DNA of 64,000 bases from Orbilia blumenaviensis (taxonomy: Eukaryota; Ascomycota; Orbiliomycetes; Orbiliales; Orbiliaceae): assembly GCA_036872755.1 (NCBI GenBank), contig JAVHNS010000002.1:3906001-3970000 (forward strand), read 5' to 3'. Both the position numbers and the translations under genes were made by a program. The notes under the pieces are model-generated. The model saw only the letters and a program-made list of their open reading frames with translations, made no database searches and was not told the DNA's origin. Within the stretch, counting starts at the first letter, position 1; every line of letters begins with the position of its first letter. Shown in pieces: positions 11,450-23,100 of the stretch.

Positions 11450-12751
11450 CCTAGGTTTAGGCTGAGCGTTCGGACGGGCTCTCTGGAAGGAACAAAGGTA
11501 ACTACTAAGTATATACCGGTCTCGAATTTCAAAAAGGGGGGGGAAGAAGAAGAAGGGAGACAGTGATTTTTATGTGGAAATTCACGGAAACCTAATCGAT
11601 ATAAACCAGCCCTCGACTGAAAACAAACACATCGGGTTTTTAACGATGGTAGATTGGCGAATTGAGAATGAAATCACCGAGAATGAGTTATAGTACCCCA
11701 TAGCATGCCTTTATATGCACCCACAATTGCTTTGCTACCCTTGCCTTGACAATCTATACGTACATATAGCCCCGGAACTGTAACCTCCTTGTAGGCAAAC
11801 CACAGCCGCATACCATAACTTGGCCCAGGGTGCAGCTAGGCGCTGACGATCCATGCTACCCACTAGTGGGAAATACCGCATGGGTTGTGGATAGAAGGTG
11901 CCGGCATTCACCGCATCATTACGGAAATCGGTAGGGCTGATTTTAGTATGCATCCGAGGCTGAGAGCTAAGGTTGGTGAGAACTTAATTAAGCTTAATTC
12001 AATGAGTTGGCACAAGGGAAGTGTATGTTTTTGGAATTAAATCTTTTTGCTAAGTTGATACTTCATCGTCCACCTTCTGTCCAAGCCAGATTGGTACGTA
12101 ATCTCAGCTAGTCAGGTTTATGCTTGTTGAAGTACTGAAAACGGCAGTACTCAGCATTAACTTGTCGTCGGATATTTTTAAACGTGGATGACCATATATT
12201 GCAACAAAGTTTTGTGTTGAGAGCGCTGGACCTGGCCTTTTTGTGGGTTATTACCTAATAAGGCTAGAAACACCTTAAGATCTATCTTAAAATTTCTATC
12301 AATTATCTACCTAATAGGTGTTAGAAAAGAAACTAAAAAAAGGACAATTTCAATCAGGATATCGATCTGATTAGAATTAAACTAGAAATCGAGGATACCC
12401 GCATATAAATGTCAAGTTACCTCAATTTATAACCCGGTCTATTATTAACCAGTTAAGTCATATACCCAATTTAAATATTTAGGCGGTCTGCCGTAAAAAC
12501 TTTAGAACTGGAGGCTAGCCGGGTAGACGCGTAGGCCAAGCTGTGTGTGCCGGCTGGTGTACGACGTATGTATTCGTGCTGGTTGGTGGTTTATGGTTTA
12601 TGAGTTATTGTGCAGCGTTTGTATGGGAAATCTAGCATAACTATGTTAATTTAGCATACTTATTACCACCACCAAAAATACATATATATATATATATATT
12701 TTGGTTTTTCTCAAGGGAATTGTTAGTGAATCTGAGCCTCCCTGCCACGGG

Positions 12752-12819
12752 GGTGGCGTAAAAAGAGAAGCAAAACATTTAGTGTCTTAACTGTATTTTA
12801 CTTCTCTTTTTATATCACC
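12752..12819. repeat. Internal hairpin of the inverted-repeat element
   Basis: The arms GGTGGCGTAAAAAGAGAAG and its near-complement ACTTCTCTTTTTATATCACC flank a loop of about 25 bases. Only two or three positions mismatch. It lies off-centre within the larger inverted repeat and could be an older nested insertion. Confidence 0.65.
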
Positions 12820-12863
12820 TTAATGCCTACCTAAGCACAACTATCAACCCACATATTAACGAG

Positions 12864-12964
12864 ACCGGTTGCCAGGTCGGTTGCCAGGTCGGTTGCCAGT
12901 TTAAAGCTAGCGGGCAAGCGGGCAAGCGTGCAAGCGTGCAAGCAAGTAAGTGGGCAAGCGAGCA
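12864..12964. repeat. Two adjacent short tandem repeats
   Basis: First, a 12-base unit (GGTTGCCAGGTC type) in about three copies at 12867-12899. Then an 8-base unit (GCGGGCAA/GCGTGCAA type) in about seven degenerate copies at 12909-12964. Both lie inside the MITE-like element and are more GC-rich than its arms. Confidence 0.75.
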
Positions 12965-12999
12965 AACTGGCTAAGGCCCACTAACAATTCCCTTAAGGG

Positions 13000-13022
13000 A
13001 AAAAAAAAAAAAAAAAAAAAAA
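13000..13022. repeat. Poly-A tract (23 bases)
   Basis: An uninterrupted A run directly inside the right outer arm of the inverted-repeat element. The left arm has a TA repeat (about 12680-12699) at the equivalent place. Confidence 0.7.
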
Positions 13023-14086
13023 GATTACATAGTGGTAATAAGTATGTTAAATTAACATACTTGTGCTGGATTTCGGTCATACCAAAATCCCGCTTAAACG
13101 TTCAGTATGGTGTAGTTTGTATGATAAATAATTGTTAGTCAACGCAAAGGCGAGCCAAAGAAAACATGTTTTCGAAAATTTCGCCAGCTCCCGGAGATAT
13201 CAAGACACAGAATCCTAGCGTAGCTAACTAAGCCCTAGAATAACTCGATTCAGTATGATATCAAACATATGACAAGCTCATCGATTCGGAAATGTCAACT
13301 AATCAGATCAAAAACTTTGTGTAATTTCCATGCTGCAATGCAATGCAGCATGCAATAGCAGGTTTTATAAATTTAGGATTCCAGCGTTGACATCTAGCAT
13401 ATGTTCAGTCAGATGCACACTAGGCCACAGTGTAGCCTCTGATCTTAGGTCCGGCTCGCCAAAAGATTGTCAAGGAGTTTTCGGAGAATGTTAACGGAGT
13501 TGGATTAGATAACTCCTTAGCGCCATACGTGCGGGGCATGTAAAGACATAAGACGCCGCGAAGCACTGCGAACGGGAAGCGCGAACGGGAAGCGCGAACA
13601 TAACCACAAAGGTGGATTTAATTTATGTTATATGCAAAAATCCGAAAGTGTTATCCCGAAGACTTCTGGAGATAGCACTTACGGCGCACTAAGCGAGATA
13701 GTCTTCGATGGACCAGAGCCTGACGCAATACCGGAGCAGGGCAGCTTCAAAAACCCGAAGGTTATATGAAGGCCCTGTAATAGAGGCTCATATCGATAGT
13801 TGTCGGTTGAAAGTATGTATATATATCCAGCGATCCCCGAACAAAACGTCAGGCTCCTAGATATTAAATTGAGCAACTACCACCAAACCAAAACATCAGT
13901 CAAAAAACCTTTAATATTACCATTTTTCACATATAAACCCATTAGAGCCTTTTTTTTTTAAAAAAAAAAAAAAAAAAAAGAAATCAAGCTGCAGCGCTCG
14001 TCTAGTAACCATTCCAGTCTGGTTTAATCTTAAGATATACATACCTTAGCCGGGCCCAGCTGCAGATTTGCAAATCTCAATTTAAA

Positions 14087-15393
14087 ATGTCTTTCTCTAG
14101 AGCCGACTACAGTAAATCTACTAATGCCGATGATATTGCTCGATTTCTACATGATGAAATCGTCGGGAAAACCGGTTAGTAGGGCAATGCATAAATATTT
14201 TATAGTATAAACGAGACGACTAAATTCAATCTATTGGCGATATAGTTGTGATAACTGGTGTCTCACCTTCGAATCTTGGATCGGAATTCGCATATGCAAT
14301 TAGTACTCACTCGCCCAAGTTGATAGTTATTGCTGGCCGCAATGTACAGAAACTCGAGGAAGTTGTGAAGAATATCAACACGAAAGCGCCAGGAGTTCCG
14401 GTCCGATACGTTCAGCTGGACCTTTCCTCCTTAGACGCCGCAAAGAAAGCAGGGCAGGAGGTCGCCGGATGGAAGGACGTCGAGATAATCGACACACTTG
14501 TCAACAACGTGGGTCACGCGATTTTATTGTTGATAGATGGCAGCTCCATTCAGATGAATTCATGAAAGTACTTAAGTGTGCTAACTGGTCGTGATACGAA
14601 TTGTATAGGCTGGCATCATGGCTACACCTTATAAAAAGACAGTTGACGGCTTTGAATCCCAATTCGCCGTCAACCACTTAGCCCATTACGTCTGGACCGC
14701 CCAACTATTCCCCAAGATTCTTGCTTCGGCCGCCCTTGGCCGCTCGCCACGCATAGTCAATGTCTCTTCCAACGGGCACAAAGTCCATGATGTCAACTGG
14801 GACTCCCTTGATTTTGATGATGGTAAGACCTATAATATGTGGGATGCATACGGTCAGAGCAAAACTGCAAATGTCCTTTTCAGCGTTGAATTGGCCGAGA
14901 GGTTTGGACACAAGGGGGTTTACAGTTACTCGTTGCACCCTGGAATGTGCGCAGAGACTCATTTGGGTCTTCATATCCCTATGGATGATATTCAAGATTT
15001 TAGTGAGTGAACATCGGTCGAATAGGCATCAATGTCCGCAAAGAGGCTTAGTACTCACGTTTGACGTAGTGGCATCTGGCAAGGCTCCAGAGCCGGGGAT
15101 TGATGTTTTCATGAAGAGTTTGCAACAGTGCTCCGCTACCCATGTTGTCGCTGCTTTCGATCCCGAGATTAAACGTAAGTACACATATCACATATTTTGC
15201 CTTGTAACGGGACGTGTCCTACCCCAGATTGGCCAGACAGAGTATGCTAACTGAGCACTCAGCACAAAATGGTCTATACCTCGCAGATTGTAAGATTGGG
15301 GACGAGACTCGTAGAAAGGATTATGCGGTTAATAAAGATAATGCTACGAAGCTCTGGGAAATTACGGAGCAGTTGACCGGTGTCAAGTTTTAA
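14087..15393 (+). CDS. Short-chain dehydrogenase/reductase (SDR)
   Basis: Five exons, 14087-14174, 14246-14508, 14609-15002, 15070-15174 and 15263-15393, encode 326 residues. Classical SDR motifs are in order: the nucleotide-binding start VVITGVSPSNLG (30-41, a fungal variant of TGxxxGxG), the NNAG motif formed across the second splice (116-119), Ser170 in VNVSS, and the YxxxK pair Y198/K202. It should be an NAD(P)-dependent oxidoreductase of the retinol-dehydrogenase/WW-oxidoreductase-like subgroup common in fungi. The substrate is unknown. No signal peptide or membrane anchor is seen. The fourth exon start is the least certain: acceptors at 15051 and 15069 both keep the frame, and I chose the 67-bp intron. 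No partner biosynthetic gene lies nearby. Confidence 0.9.
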
Positions 15394-16016
15394 GAGTAGA
15401 GAGTCTTTACCTACGTTTCATAGTTACGGTTATGGTCATGGTCTATAGTGTGTATATACATACCTAGGTACCCAGGTACCGGTATGTATGCGTATCAGTG
15501 CAGTGTTAATGAAATATTAAACTTCTCCAAATTTTCGTATCCATTAATTTGAGTTTCAAGTTCACACGTTCAACGCCCAGCCCACGTCATGGGTATGCAT
15601 AGAACATAATAGTAGCTGAGACTATACTACTCTTTATATTAATTCTCAGATAAAAACAGACGAAACTTCCTAATTGAAGAGTATCGGCTAGACATCGATA
15701 TCGATCTGTGGTCAGGCCGTGGCCAGGGATGTATTGGGTGCCATGTGAATAATTGGATGAATCGTGTTGGGCTGTTGCAATAAGATGCGCCAAGAGTGTT
15801 TTCAGACCATATCACCAAGGGAACCAACTTCCACGCGAACCCTGGCCCAAAGCGAATGAGCCCCATCGGCAGCTCCTACGTTATCGACATCCCCGCTAAA
15901 CCCTGAACAATCATCAACCGACATACCTCGTATACCGACCTTACCAGTCCGGTATTTTTTTCTCCAAGCATGCACGCGTCAAACAGGTAACGTGCACCGA
16001 GCCTACCGTTACCAAT
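15394..16016. other. Intergenic between tandem plus-strand genes
   Basis: Includes a TACCTAGGTACC-type palindromic stretch near 15462-15482 and the probable promoter of the next gene (15850-16016, pyrimidine-rich). No coding signal is seen. Confidence 0.5.
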
Positions 16017-19000
16017 ATGCCTTCTCGACTTACCGCAGCGGACTCACCACCAAAGGCAAGGACACTCTCGAATCAACGGCGACGATTTTCTATCTACCAG
16101 CGAGGCCAAGAGGTCACGGTTGGCCCCCTGGGTTTCGATGTGCCGATCAATGGCGACCGAACCGCCTTCCCGACAGACGAGGTCGACGAAGAAGATCGAC
16201 TGAGTGGAGTGGAGTACCCTAGCTCGGACGACTATGAACGGGAGGTCAAGAGGCGTAGGATCGAGAAAAATGCCAGGGACTACCTTTGCGGCCGGAAACT
16301 GAATTTGATCTCAACGACTGTTCGGGGTCCACTGGAAAAGAGTTATTGGGGGCAAAAGGCCAAGGTTGTCGGAACCCCATTAGAAGCTATAGCTCATGGG
16401 TTAAAGAAGGATATAATACGGAAACAACGTCAGAAATCAGATGAAGGGGGTACTTGCTCTTTGACAACATCCCCAAGGGTTCCCTTCCGAAGGGAAAGGG
16501 ACCAGAAGATCACATTATCTCAAAGATTGCTTTCCCAGCAACGAGAAGAACCTTCAATTGTAGACAGCCAACCATCCATAGGAGTAACTCCGACCCCGAT
16601 ACACTATCCGTCGAGCCCCTTGGCTATCAAAGCAGTTACCCCCACCACGGGGAAGCCTGTTTGTACATTATCGGCGACTGTGGATTCAGTGAAGGCGACC
16701 AAGGTGCGCTTAAATTGGGATTCACAGGAGGGGTCTATCGTTCCGGTGATATCTCCTCGAAGTATTCCAAACCGCTCCACCCAGAAATCCTCGAGCAGTT
16801 TTATCGACCTCACCGGTGGAGGCGAAGCGTCCGGGCTACTTCCAGAGGACGGCCTGCTTTTCAGTAGCAGCTTTGCCTCGCCATTAAAACATAAATCAAA
16901 AGCAAAGCTCCAGGCCAAAGGTTGGAGTAAAAAAGGCTCCCCTCCACAGAGCCAAGACAGCAAAGCTCGACGTCACTCTGTGGAGACAGATGCCTCTGAG
17001 TTACCTACTAGCCAGCCAGAGGAGCCCGAAACCTTGAATATTGACCTGGACCGACTCGGCCAGATAAGCAAGGAACTCGGAATTGACGAAAGCGGCTTGG
17101 CGGATGAGACAACAGATATTTACCGCCATGAAATCAAATCTAAGGGAAAGCGCGCCCAATCGCCCGCGACTACTCTTAAAATTTCACTGCCGAGAATTGA
17201 TGCGCGGAGTAATCATAAGCACCAAGCACCACCAAGCCCATCAGCGGATGCTGCTCTTAGGAAGGCTTTAAAACCTCAGCCTCTTCAGAGGAGGCGGGGT
17301 GACCTTGGGAATGGTGTTTCCTTGAATGAAATGATCGCACGAACGGCTGCGTCCTCAAAGAAAATGAGTCGACCAAAGCAACAACTTCGTGAAGCTCAGG
17401 ATCGCTTGGATTCCATATCCAATGATTCCGCTCCGGAGCCGCCTAGAGAAAGCCGGAATTCTAACCCACCTTCTGCCGAGCAGCGATCGCCAACCCCAGC
17501 GAATGTACGGCATTCTGAAGAGCCCCGAGAAGATGAAAAGGAAGAAGATCCCGATATGGTTCCTGAGAGTCCAATCGCGAAATCTCTATCGCATGAACCT
17601 ATAATAGAGCCACCGAATACGGTGACACAGCCTCCGATAAGGCTATCGCAAATGCCTACACCGTTACCACCCAGTCCACTTACCCTTTTAAATAATATAA
17701 AACAGACAGCGCCGAAAATCCCCGAGACTGTAGTAGAAGAAGGTGCTGAGAAATCGCCTGTGGATGTCACTGTGAAAGAAAACGAGCCAACCTTCCATCC
17801 TGGTCCCAGGCGTCCGAAAAAGATCGCACCAAAGGACAAATTGAACCGAGTGACTGAGCTTAAAAAAAGGAGCGAGGAGGGTGCCGAAGTCGCTCTCCTT
17901 CCTAGGTATATCAATCTTCCCTTAGAAACGATACTTACGGTTAATTAATAAATTATTAGAAAAATTGCGACGCCCGTCTCCAGGTTACACCAAAAGATGG
18001 CCGAATTTTCACCGATTTCCCCAATGGTAGCCCATGGCGATGTGTCGCCAATGCCGGAGTCGCAGCCGCAGCCGCAGACTGAAATCCAAAAGCCAAGCAT
18101 AAGATTGCAGGAGAAACTAAAGGAGGGACAGCAAACAATATCCTCGCAATTGAGTTCACCCCCGCCGTCTAGTCCATCGGAAGCTCGAACTGCTCTAGTA
18201 GAGACTGTGCAACCCGAAGAGTCTTTTGTGGAAGTCCCTGCCACTTCGAAAGAGACAGCTGCAGCTGAGCCTGAGCCAGAAGAGGCTAATGTAGGGCAGA
18301 CTGCTTCTGGCGCCCCTCCAAGCCCACCCCAGGAACATCAAGAGCGCCAGGAGGCTGAAGAGGAGTCGACTCTAGAAATTTCAAGTAGCCGTTACAGAAA
18401 GATCGAAGAATCTCTAAACAATGGGGTTTCTGAAGCCCTGCCTTTAGCCCTTGTAGATGAGACAATTAGTCACATATCTGCCACACATCCTGAGCCTCCC
18501 GCAGATATCACAAATCTCGATGAAACCGATATACTCATTGATTTCGATAAGGAAATAGTGGAAAATACTCCGCTTGAAGCCGCTGAGAGAATCCTTGAAT
18601 CCGCCCCTTCGACGGACATCGGACCAATCAATGGGGATCCAACGGACCCCGAAGATCTAGATGAGACCAAATCATCGTCTCCGCAAAAGGCCATTCCTAT
18701 CCCAAAAACACCTCCGGCAGATACACAGACCAGTAGAATTTCAATCCCGGAGAGCTTCAAGAAGGCGATTACGGCCCCAATAAACATTAATTTTGCTACC
18801 CCCAGTGCACCACCCCCACCACTATCTGTCCCCAGTACCGCTGCATTTACACCGATAAATGTCGACAAGGTTTCATCCAGCCCTGGGTCAACAAAGATCA
18901 TTAGTCCGGCATCAAGTCGGGCAGACCTTATCATAGGACCATTTTCAACCATTGGGAACGATATTGAGTTTACTCCTTTCCGAGCTATTCGATCTCCCGA

Positions 19001-19379
19001 GCAAACCAAGAAAGCACATACACCAATTTCCCGCGAGAACGATGTGGTGACTGATTTTGAAGCGACTGAACCTATTAGCCCGTTTACATTCAGCCAATTT
19101 ATGAAACCCGTGGAAAGTCAATACCAGGTAAGCCCAGCGAAGAAGGCAAATGGCGTGGCTAGCTTGTGTGATGACAAACCTTCCAGCTACGATTTGGAGA
19201 ACGTTTTGGGGGGCGTTGAAGACTTCTTGATGAGTGATGTGTACGATGTGGATGAAGAAGCGAAGAAGTTATCAGAGAACCCGACTTTCGGGGATAGTGG
19301 AGGAAACATGAATGATTCACGGAAGGAGACTTCCAATAAGGAAACACCTAGGAGGACCCTGAGAAAATTTTACGACTGA
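16017..19379 (+). CDS. Large disordered fungal protein
   Basis: Two exons, 16017-17905 and 17984-19379, joined across a 78-bp intron (AG-GTATAT donor, TCCAG acceptor, phase 2), give 1094 residues. Read separately the two parts look like two genes; the splice joins ...LLPR to LHQKMAEF in frame. Only the N-terminal about 110 residues look folded or conserved: a GPLGFDVP segment, acidic DEVDEED, basic KRRRIEK (a possible nuclear signal) and ARDYLCGRKLNLIS. The remainder is rich in Pro, Ser, Glu and Lys, with many SP/TP sites suited to proline-directed kinases and short acidic runs. The C-terminal about 90 residues regain some order (YDLENVLGGVEDFL). I do not recognise a family; a nuclear scaffold or chromatin-linked role is only a guess. 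Confidence 0.85.
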
Positions 19380-20137
19380 GTAAAATACTAGGAGAGGTTT
19401 TGGTAGCGTGTACTTTATGCATTTTGACATCCCTTCTACGCAAAGGCATATGCATCGGTTGTATACATGTTTACGGATATGTGGCGTCTGCGGGGCGTTC
19501 TGGGTTTTGTTATCTCGATTAGCTTATTTAATCCATCGAGCAGTGCACATTGCTGCCGTGTGTCCTTCATTACATCGTATGCTCTATAAATCAATGAGAC
19601 AATCGCAACATTCTTACAATGAAACTTCGCTAAACCAGGCACTTCTTGACTAAAGGTCACTTTGCACTAGAGCTATCTATAGATGCGATACTGCGGAACT
19701 TGTGGTAAAAATTCGGATTCCAAATTCAAATTCGGTGTATACATTGAAAAACCATATAACCAAGGAAATATTAGCGTCCGACCATAAAATGCTATCCATC
19801 ATAAATCAAAAATGGAAACAGAATTTTGAAGGGAAAAAAAAAAAAATATCCAACCAAAAGATAGGGCCCTTGAACATGTTTCATACAAGATCAGCTAGGG
19901 AAAGAATTGAATGGAAAGCCAAATGAAAAGGAAAAGAGCAACGTGTGGTTTGTGAATAGTATGCCAATAACAAAGGAAAGTATATTCTTGTGCAATAATG
20001 CATGTCGACTCGCTAGACCGCTTTTCAGCCGCTAAACTGTCGCTTGAATGAAAAAAAATTGTTTGCTAAGATATCTGAAAAAAGATTATGAAACAGATGC
20101 AAGCGTTTTACACTGTTACGAAAAATTCAAATGAGAG
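19380..20137. other. Convergent intergenic region
   Basis: Shared 3' flanks of two converging genes. AT-rich with small A-runs (19835-19846 and 20051-20058). No gene, repeat or RNA fold is recognised. Confidence 0.5.
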
Positions 20138-23100
20138 TCAAATCTTTTGCCCCATGGGTGTAGCCCTTCCTGCTTTTGGTGGAGGGGCAGCCTCGACAGG
20201 GGCACCGCCATCATCCATGACTACGCCCTCCAGACCAACAGTGATCATATCATCACCACCACCTGGACCAGTGTGCATTCGCAGAGCCTGTTTTCCAGGG
20301 GAAATCATAGGACCACCATTGCCTTGAATGCTAACAGTTTGGGTTCTGATGTCATCCGATTTGGGGGCAGTGGGCTTACGTGCGAGACCTGCTGTTGCTC
20401 GCATGTTTCCTGCGAATGCAGGATGAGTTGGAAGATCAGCGGGGAGGCCCATTGGAGATTGTGGGATTGCGGGGAGGGTGTTGAGTTTGGCACGGAGGAT
20501 TTGAGGGTGAGATGGCTTGCGGTCATTGTCGAGGATTGAGGTTTTGCGTTCTGGGGGTGGTGATGTATTTTTCGCGGCTGCAGCTGCAGCGGCGAGGGCC
20601 GGTAGGTCGTAGTCATGGCGGTCATAATCAGGAACCGGGGATGTTGCTTTGGCAATGTTCGCAGCTGCGGAGGTAGGAAGTGGGGGTTCGTTTCTGGAAA
20701 CTGAGGGAGCACGCCTATGACTTCCTAAAGGCGTGGTGGTCCGGGATGGTGGCTTGTTGGAAAGAGAGCCTAGGGGAGTCTTTGAACGGGCGGGCACACC
20801 AGCGCGGCTAGCTGAGCGAGATATAGGTTGCTGTTGCTCATACTCGGACTCGGTTTCGGTGGCATACCTTTGAGGACGGATTTGGTTGCGCGATGGTTGT
20901 CTTTGAGGGGCTCTGAAATCATCGGCTTCGGACTCGGTGAACTCCTCCCTCTGGCGAGGAGCTGGCGTCTTTTTTCTTTGTCGGGGTAGGTCTTCTTCCT
21001 CTTCATCCTCTTCAGTGAATTCCTCGTAGCGGGGACGAGGGGTTTTGTTAGTATTGCGAGATGCACCCCGTTGTGGAGGAGACATAGCTCGCTCAACTTC
21101 ATAGGCTCGAGGTTTAGGGGTTCGGTTCTGCGTCCTTGAAACAACTCTTCGTGGAGGGTACTCTTCCTCATCCTCTTCAGTCTCTTCCCTGTACCTAGCG
21201 GGGGTCCTTGCTTGGTTTCGCGAAGGGACTCTAGCAGGCGCTGGGCGATGACCATTCCTAGAAGCGACACGAGGTGTTCGATTCTGTGTCCTCGAGGGAA
21301 CTCTGTTGACTGGAGCTCGAGAAGTCCGCTGATGGTAGTATTTGTCTTCGATTTCAGAGACTTCGGAGACTTCTGAAGTATCGTATCCATTGTAAGTCTT
21401 TCTCGGAGCTGGTCTAGCCCTTTCTTCCTCGCTGTACTCTTCCTCCGTAGTGAAGTCTACAGGTTGGGGCTGCTGCTTTGGTTTCGCACGAATTGTACCG
21501 CCTTTGGTCATTTCAGGGGATTTTACCCTGCGACTTGCACCGCGGGAAACGTTGTCGGTATCCCTTTGTCGGGTAATGCTACGAGCTCTTTGGAGTCTAA
21601 CGTTCTCCATTTCCTGTTCCAGTCTCTCCAAGCTACGTCGTCGAGCTTCAAGGTTTCTCTCAGCCTCTTCTTGGGCAGAGTCATCGTCGTCATACGAATC
21701 TTCGGCGAAACTCTGATCCTTCTCGGATTCATGTCTCCGATGGTGGGACTGTTGTTGATGTCGACCATTGTTGGCACGAGAGGTATTCACAGTATTCCGT
21801 CTAACTGGTTGGACAGAGCTTTGAGCCCTGATATCGTAATCATCTTCCGGCGAATCATCATAACGACGATTTTGAGCCGCAGGAGCAGGTGGAGGTTGTG
21901 AAACCTGAATGGGCTTCGAAGCTTGAGAGAATGAAGCCTTTCTGGTTGGCATTGGTGGTGGCGCGGCTTCATCCTCATCTGGAACCTCAACTTCGTGGAG
22001 CTTGCTCACAGATCTGCTTGCCTGATGCAAAGGACCCTTAGGGTGGGTCCTAGTCAGCTCAGGACTAGGCTCAGACGCAAGGACATCATGGAATGAAGAT
22101 AATTGGATGTGGAGGCCTGGAGGCTTGCGCTGGGAAAGTGCGCTTCCCGTCCTCTGGGGAACAGCCAAAGTGCCATCTTGAGCTGGGCTGGCAACTCTGG
22201 ATGGTCCGTAGTTCGAAACGGCCATCGAAGGGGCAGGGCTCGGGCTTGCCATCCGCTCAGGGCCAGGGCTTTCAATTCTCTGTGGTAACTGTGAGCCGGT
22301 GAGCGTTGGCCTTGGGCTAGCAGTTCGGTCAACAATCGAAGGGGGCTTTGGTGAGATCGTGCGGATAGGAAGGTTGTTGGTATTATGCATTGAGAGAGCA
22401 GGGCTACCGACTCTTCCTGGTGCCGGGAATCCTGGACTCGCGACTCTTTGGAGAGCTGGAGTACCAATTCTACCGTCCACAGGAGTGGTATTGATAGGAC
22501 CGGAGATAATCATTTCCTTCTTATCAACGCCCTCTGTGGTATTAACACCAGGAGGAACGTCAGTGTTAATCTTGCCAGGTTGAGGTACATTCCGTTGTTC
22601 CTCAATGGGCCTGTTCCAGGGCATCTCCATGATATTCGCCTCATTGGATTGTGTGTGTTTCTTATCCCTATCTTTATCTCCAAACCCGAAGATACGAGCA
22701 GCAGTATTTCGAACAGATGATCCAACTCTTGGGGAGATTGGTCTTTCCGGTTTCTGGAGAACATTTGGTCCTTTTTGTGGGGATGTAGGTGACTTGATAC
22801 TTCCAGACAACGATGACTTCCTGGAATGGTTTCCAGTAGGAGCTGGTGTCGGGACTGGGTCCGGGATATTTTCCGTAATCGCGAAGCATCTCATAGCCAA
22901 TGATCCTTCGCCATTCTCCGCCGCGTGCTCTCCCCATTTCCTGACAAGAACAGAGAGTCTTCTCCATTCCTTATACATCAAGGCAGTCAGAAGAACTGCC
23001 TCCATGTACTTCTTGTTGCTAACGTAATGCTCAATGGCTTGGTCCCTTTCGCCAATCATCAAAAAGCACATGACAGCGTTGTGAACGTCGCCTTTCTGGA

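Larger units (their letters stand above)
12621..13082. mobile_element. MITE-like nested inverted-repeat element, 0.46 kb
   Basis: The two ends are imperfect inverted copies: 12621-12668 and 13032-13082 share, on opposite strands, a core of ATGTTAATTTA followed by CATACTTATTACCAC. A second, perfect 16-base inverted pair lies inside (12713-12728 and 12979-12994). A third hairpin (12752-12819) has arms built on AAAAAGAGAAG. It encodes nothing and has an AT microsatellite and an A23 tract next to the arms. This architecture fits a non-autonomous DNA transposon or fold-back element. Target-site duplication and exact borders are not clear to me, so the outer limits are approximate. Confidence 0.6.
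11450..14086. other. Gene-poor region with repeats, 2.6 kb
   Basis: Between the divergent DUF2235 and dehydrogenase genes. It contains the MITE-like element at 12621-13082, AT-rich sequence at 12240-12480, a short tandem of GCGAACGGGAA around 13567-13595, and a T9-A19 tract at 13951-13979. Open frames at 11735-11953 and 13679-13876 are not supported. The promoter of the dehydrogenase lies in the last few hundred bases. Confidence 0.5.

Noticed and set aside
11735..11953. 72-codon minus-strand ORF
   Set aside because: No homology, signal or splice evidence; in the leader region of the DUF2235 gene.
12909..12964. CRISPR-like repeat array
   Set aside because: Units are 8 bases with no spacers and lie in a eukaryotic genome; simple tandem repeat.
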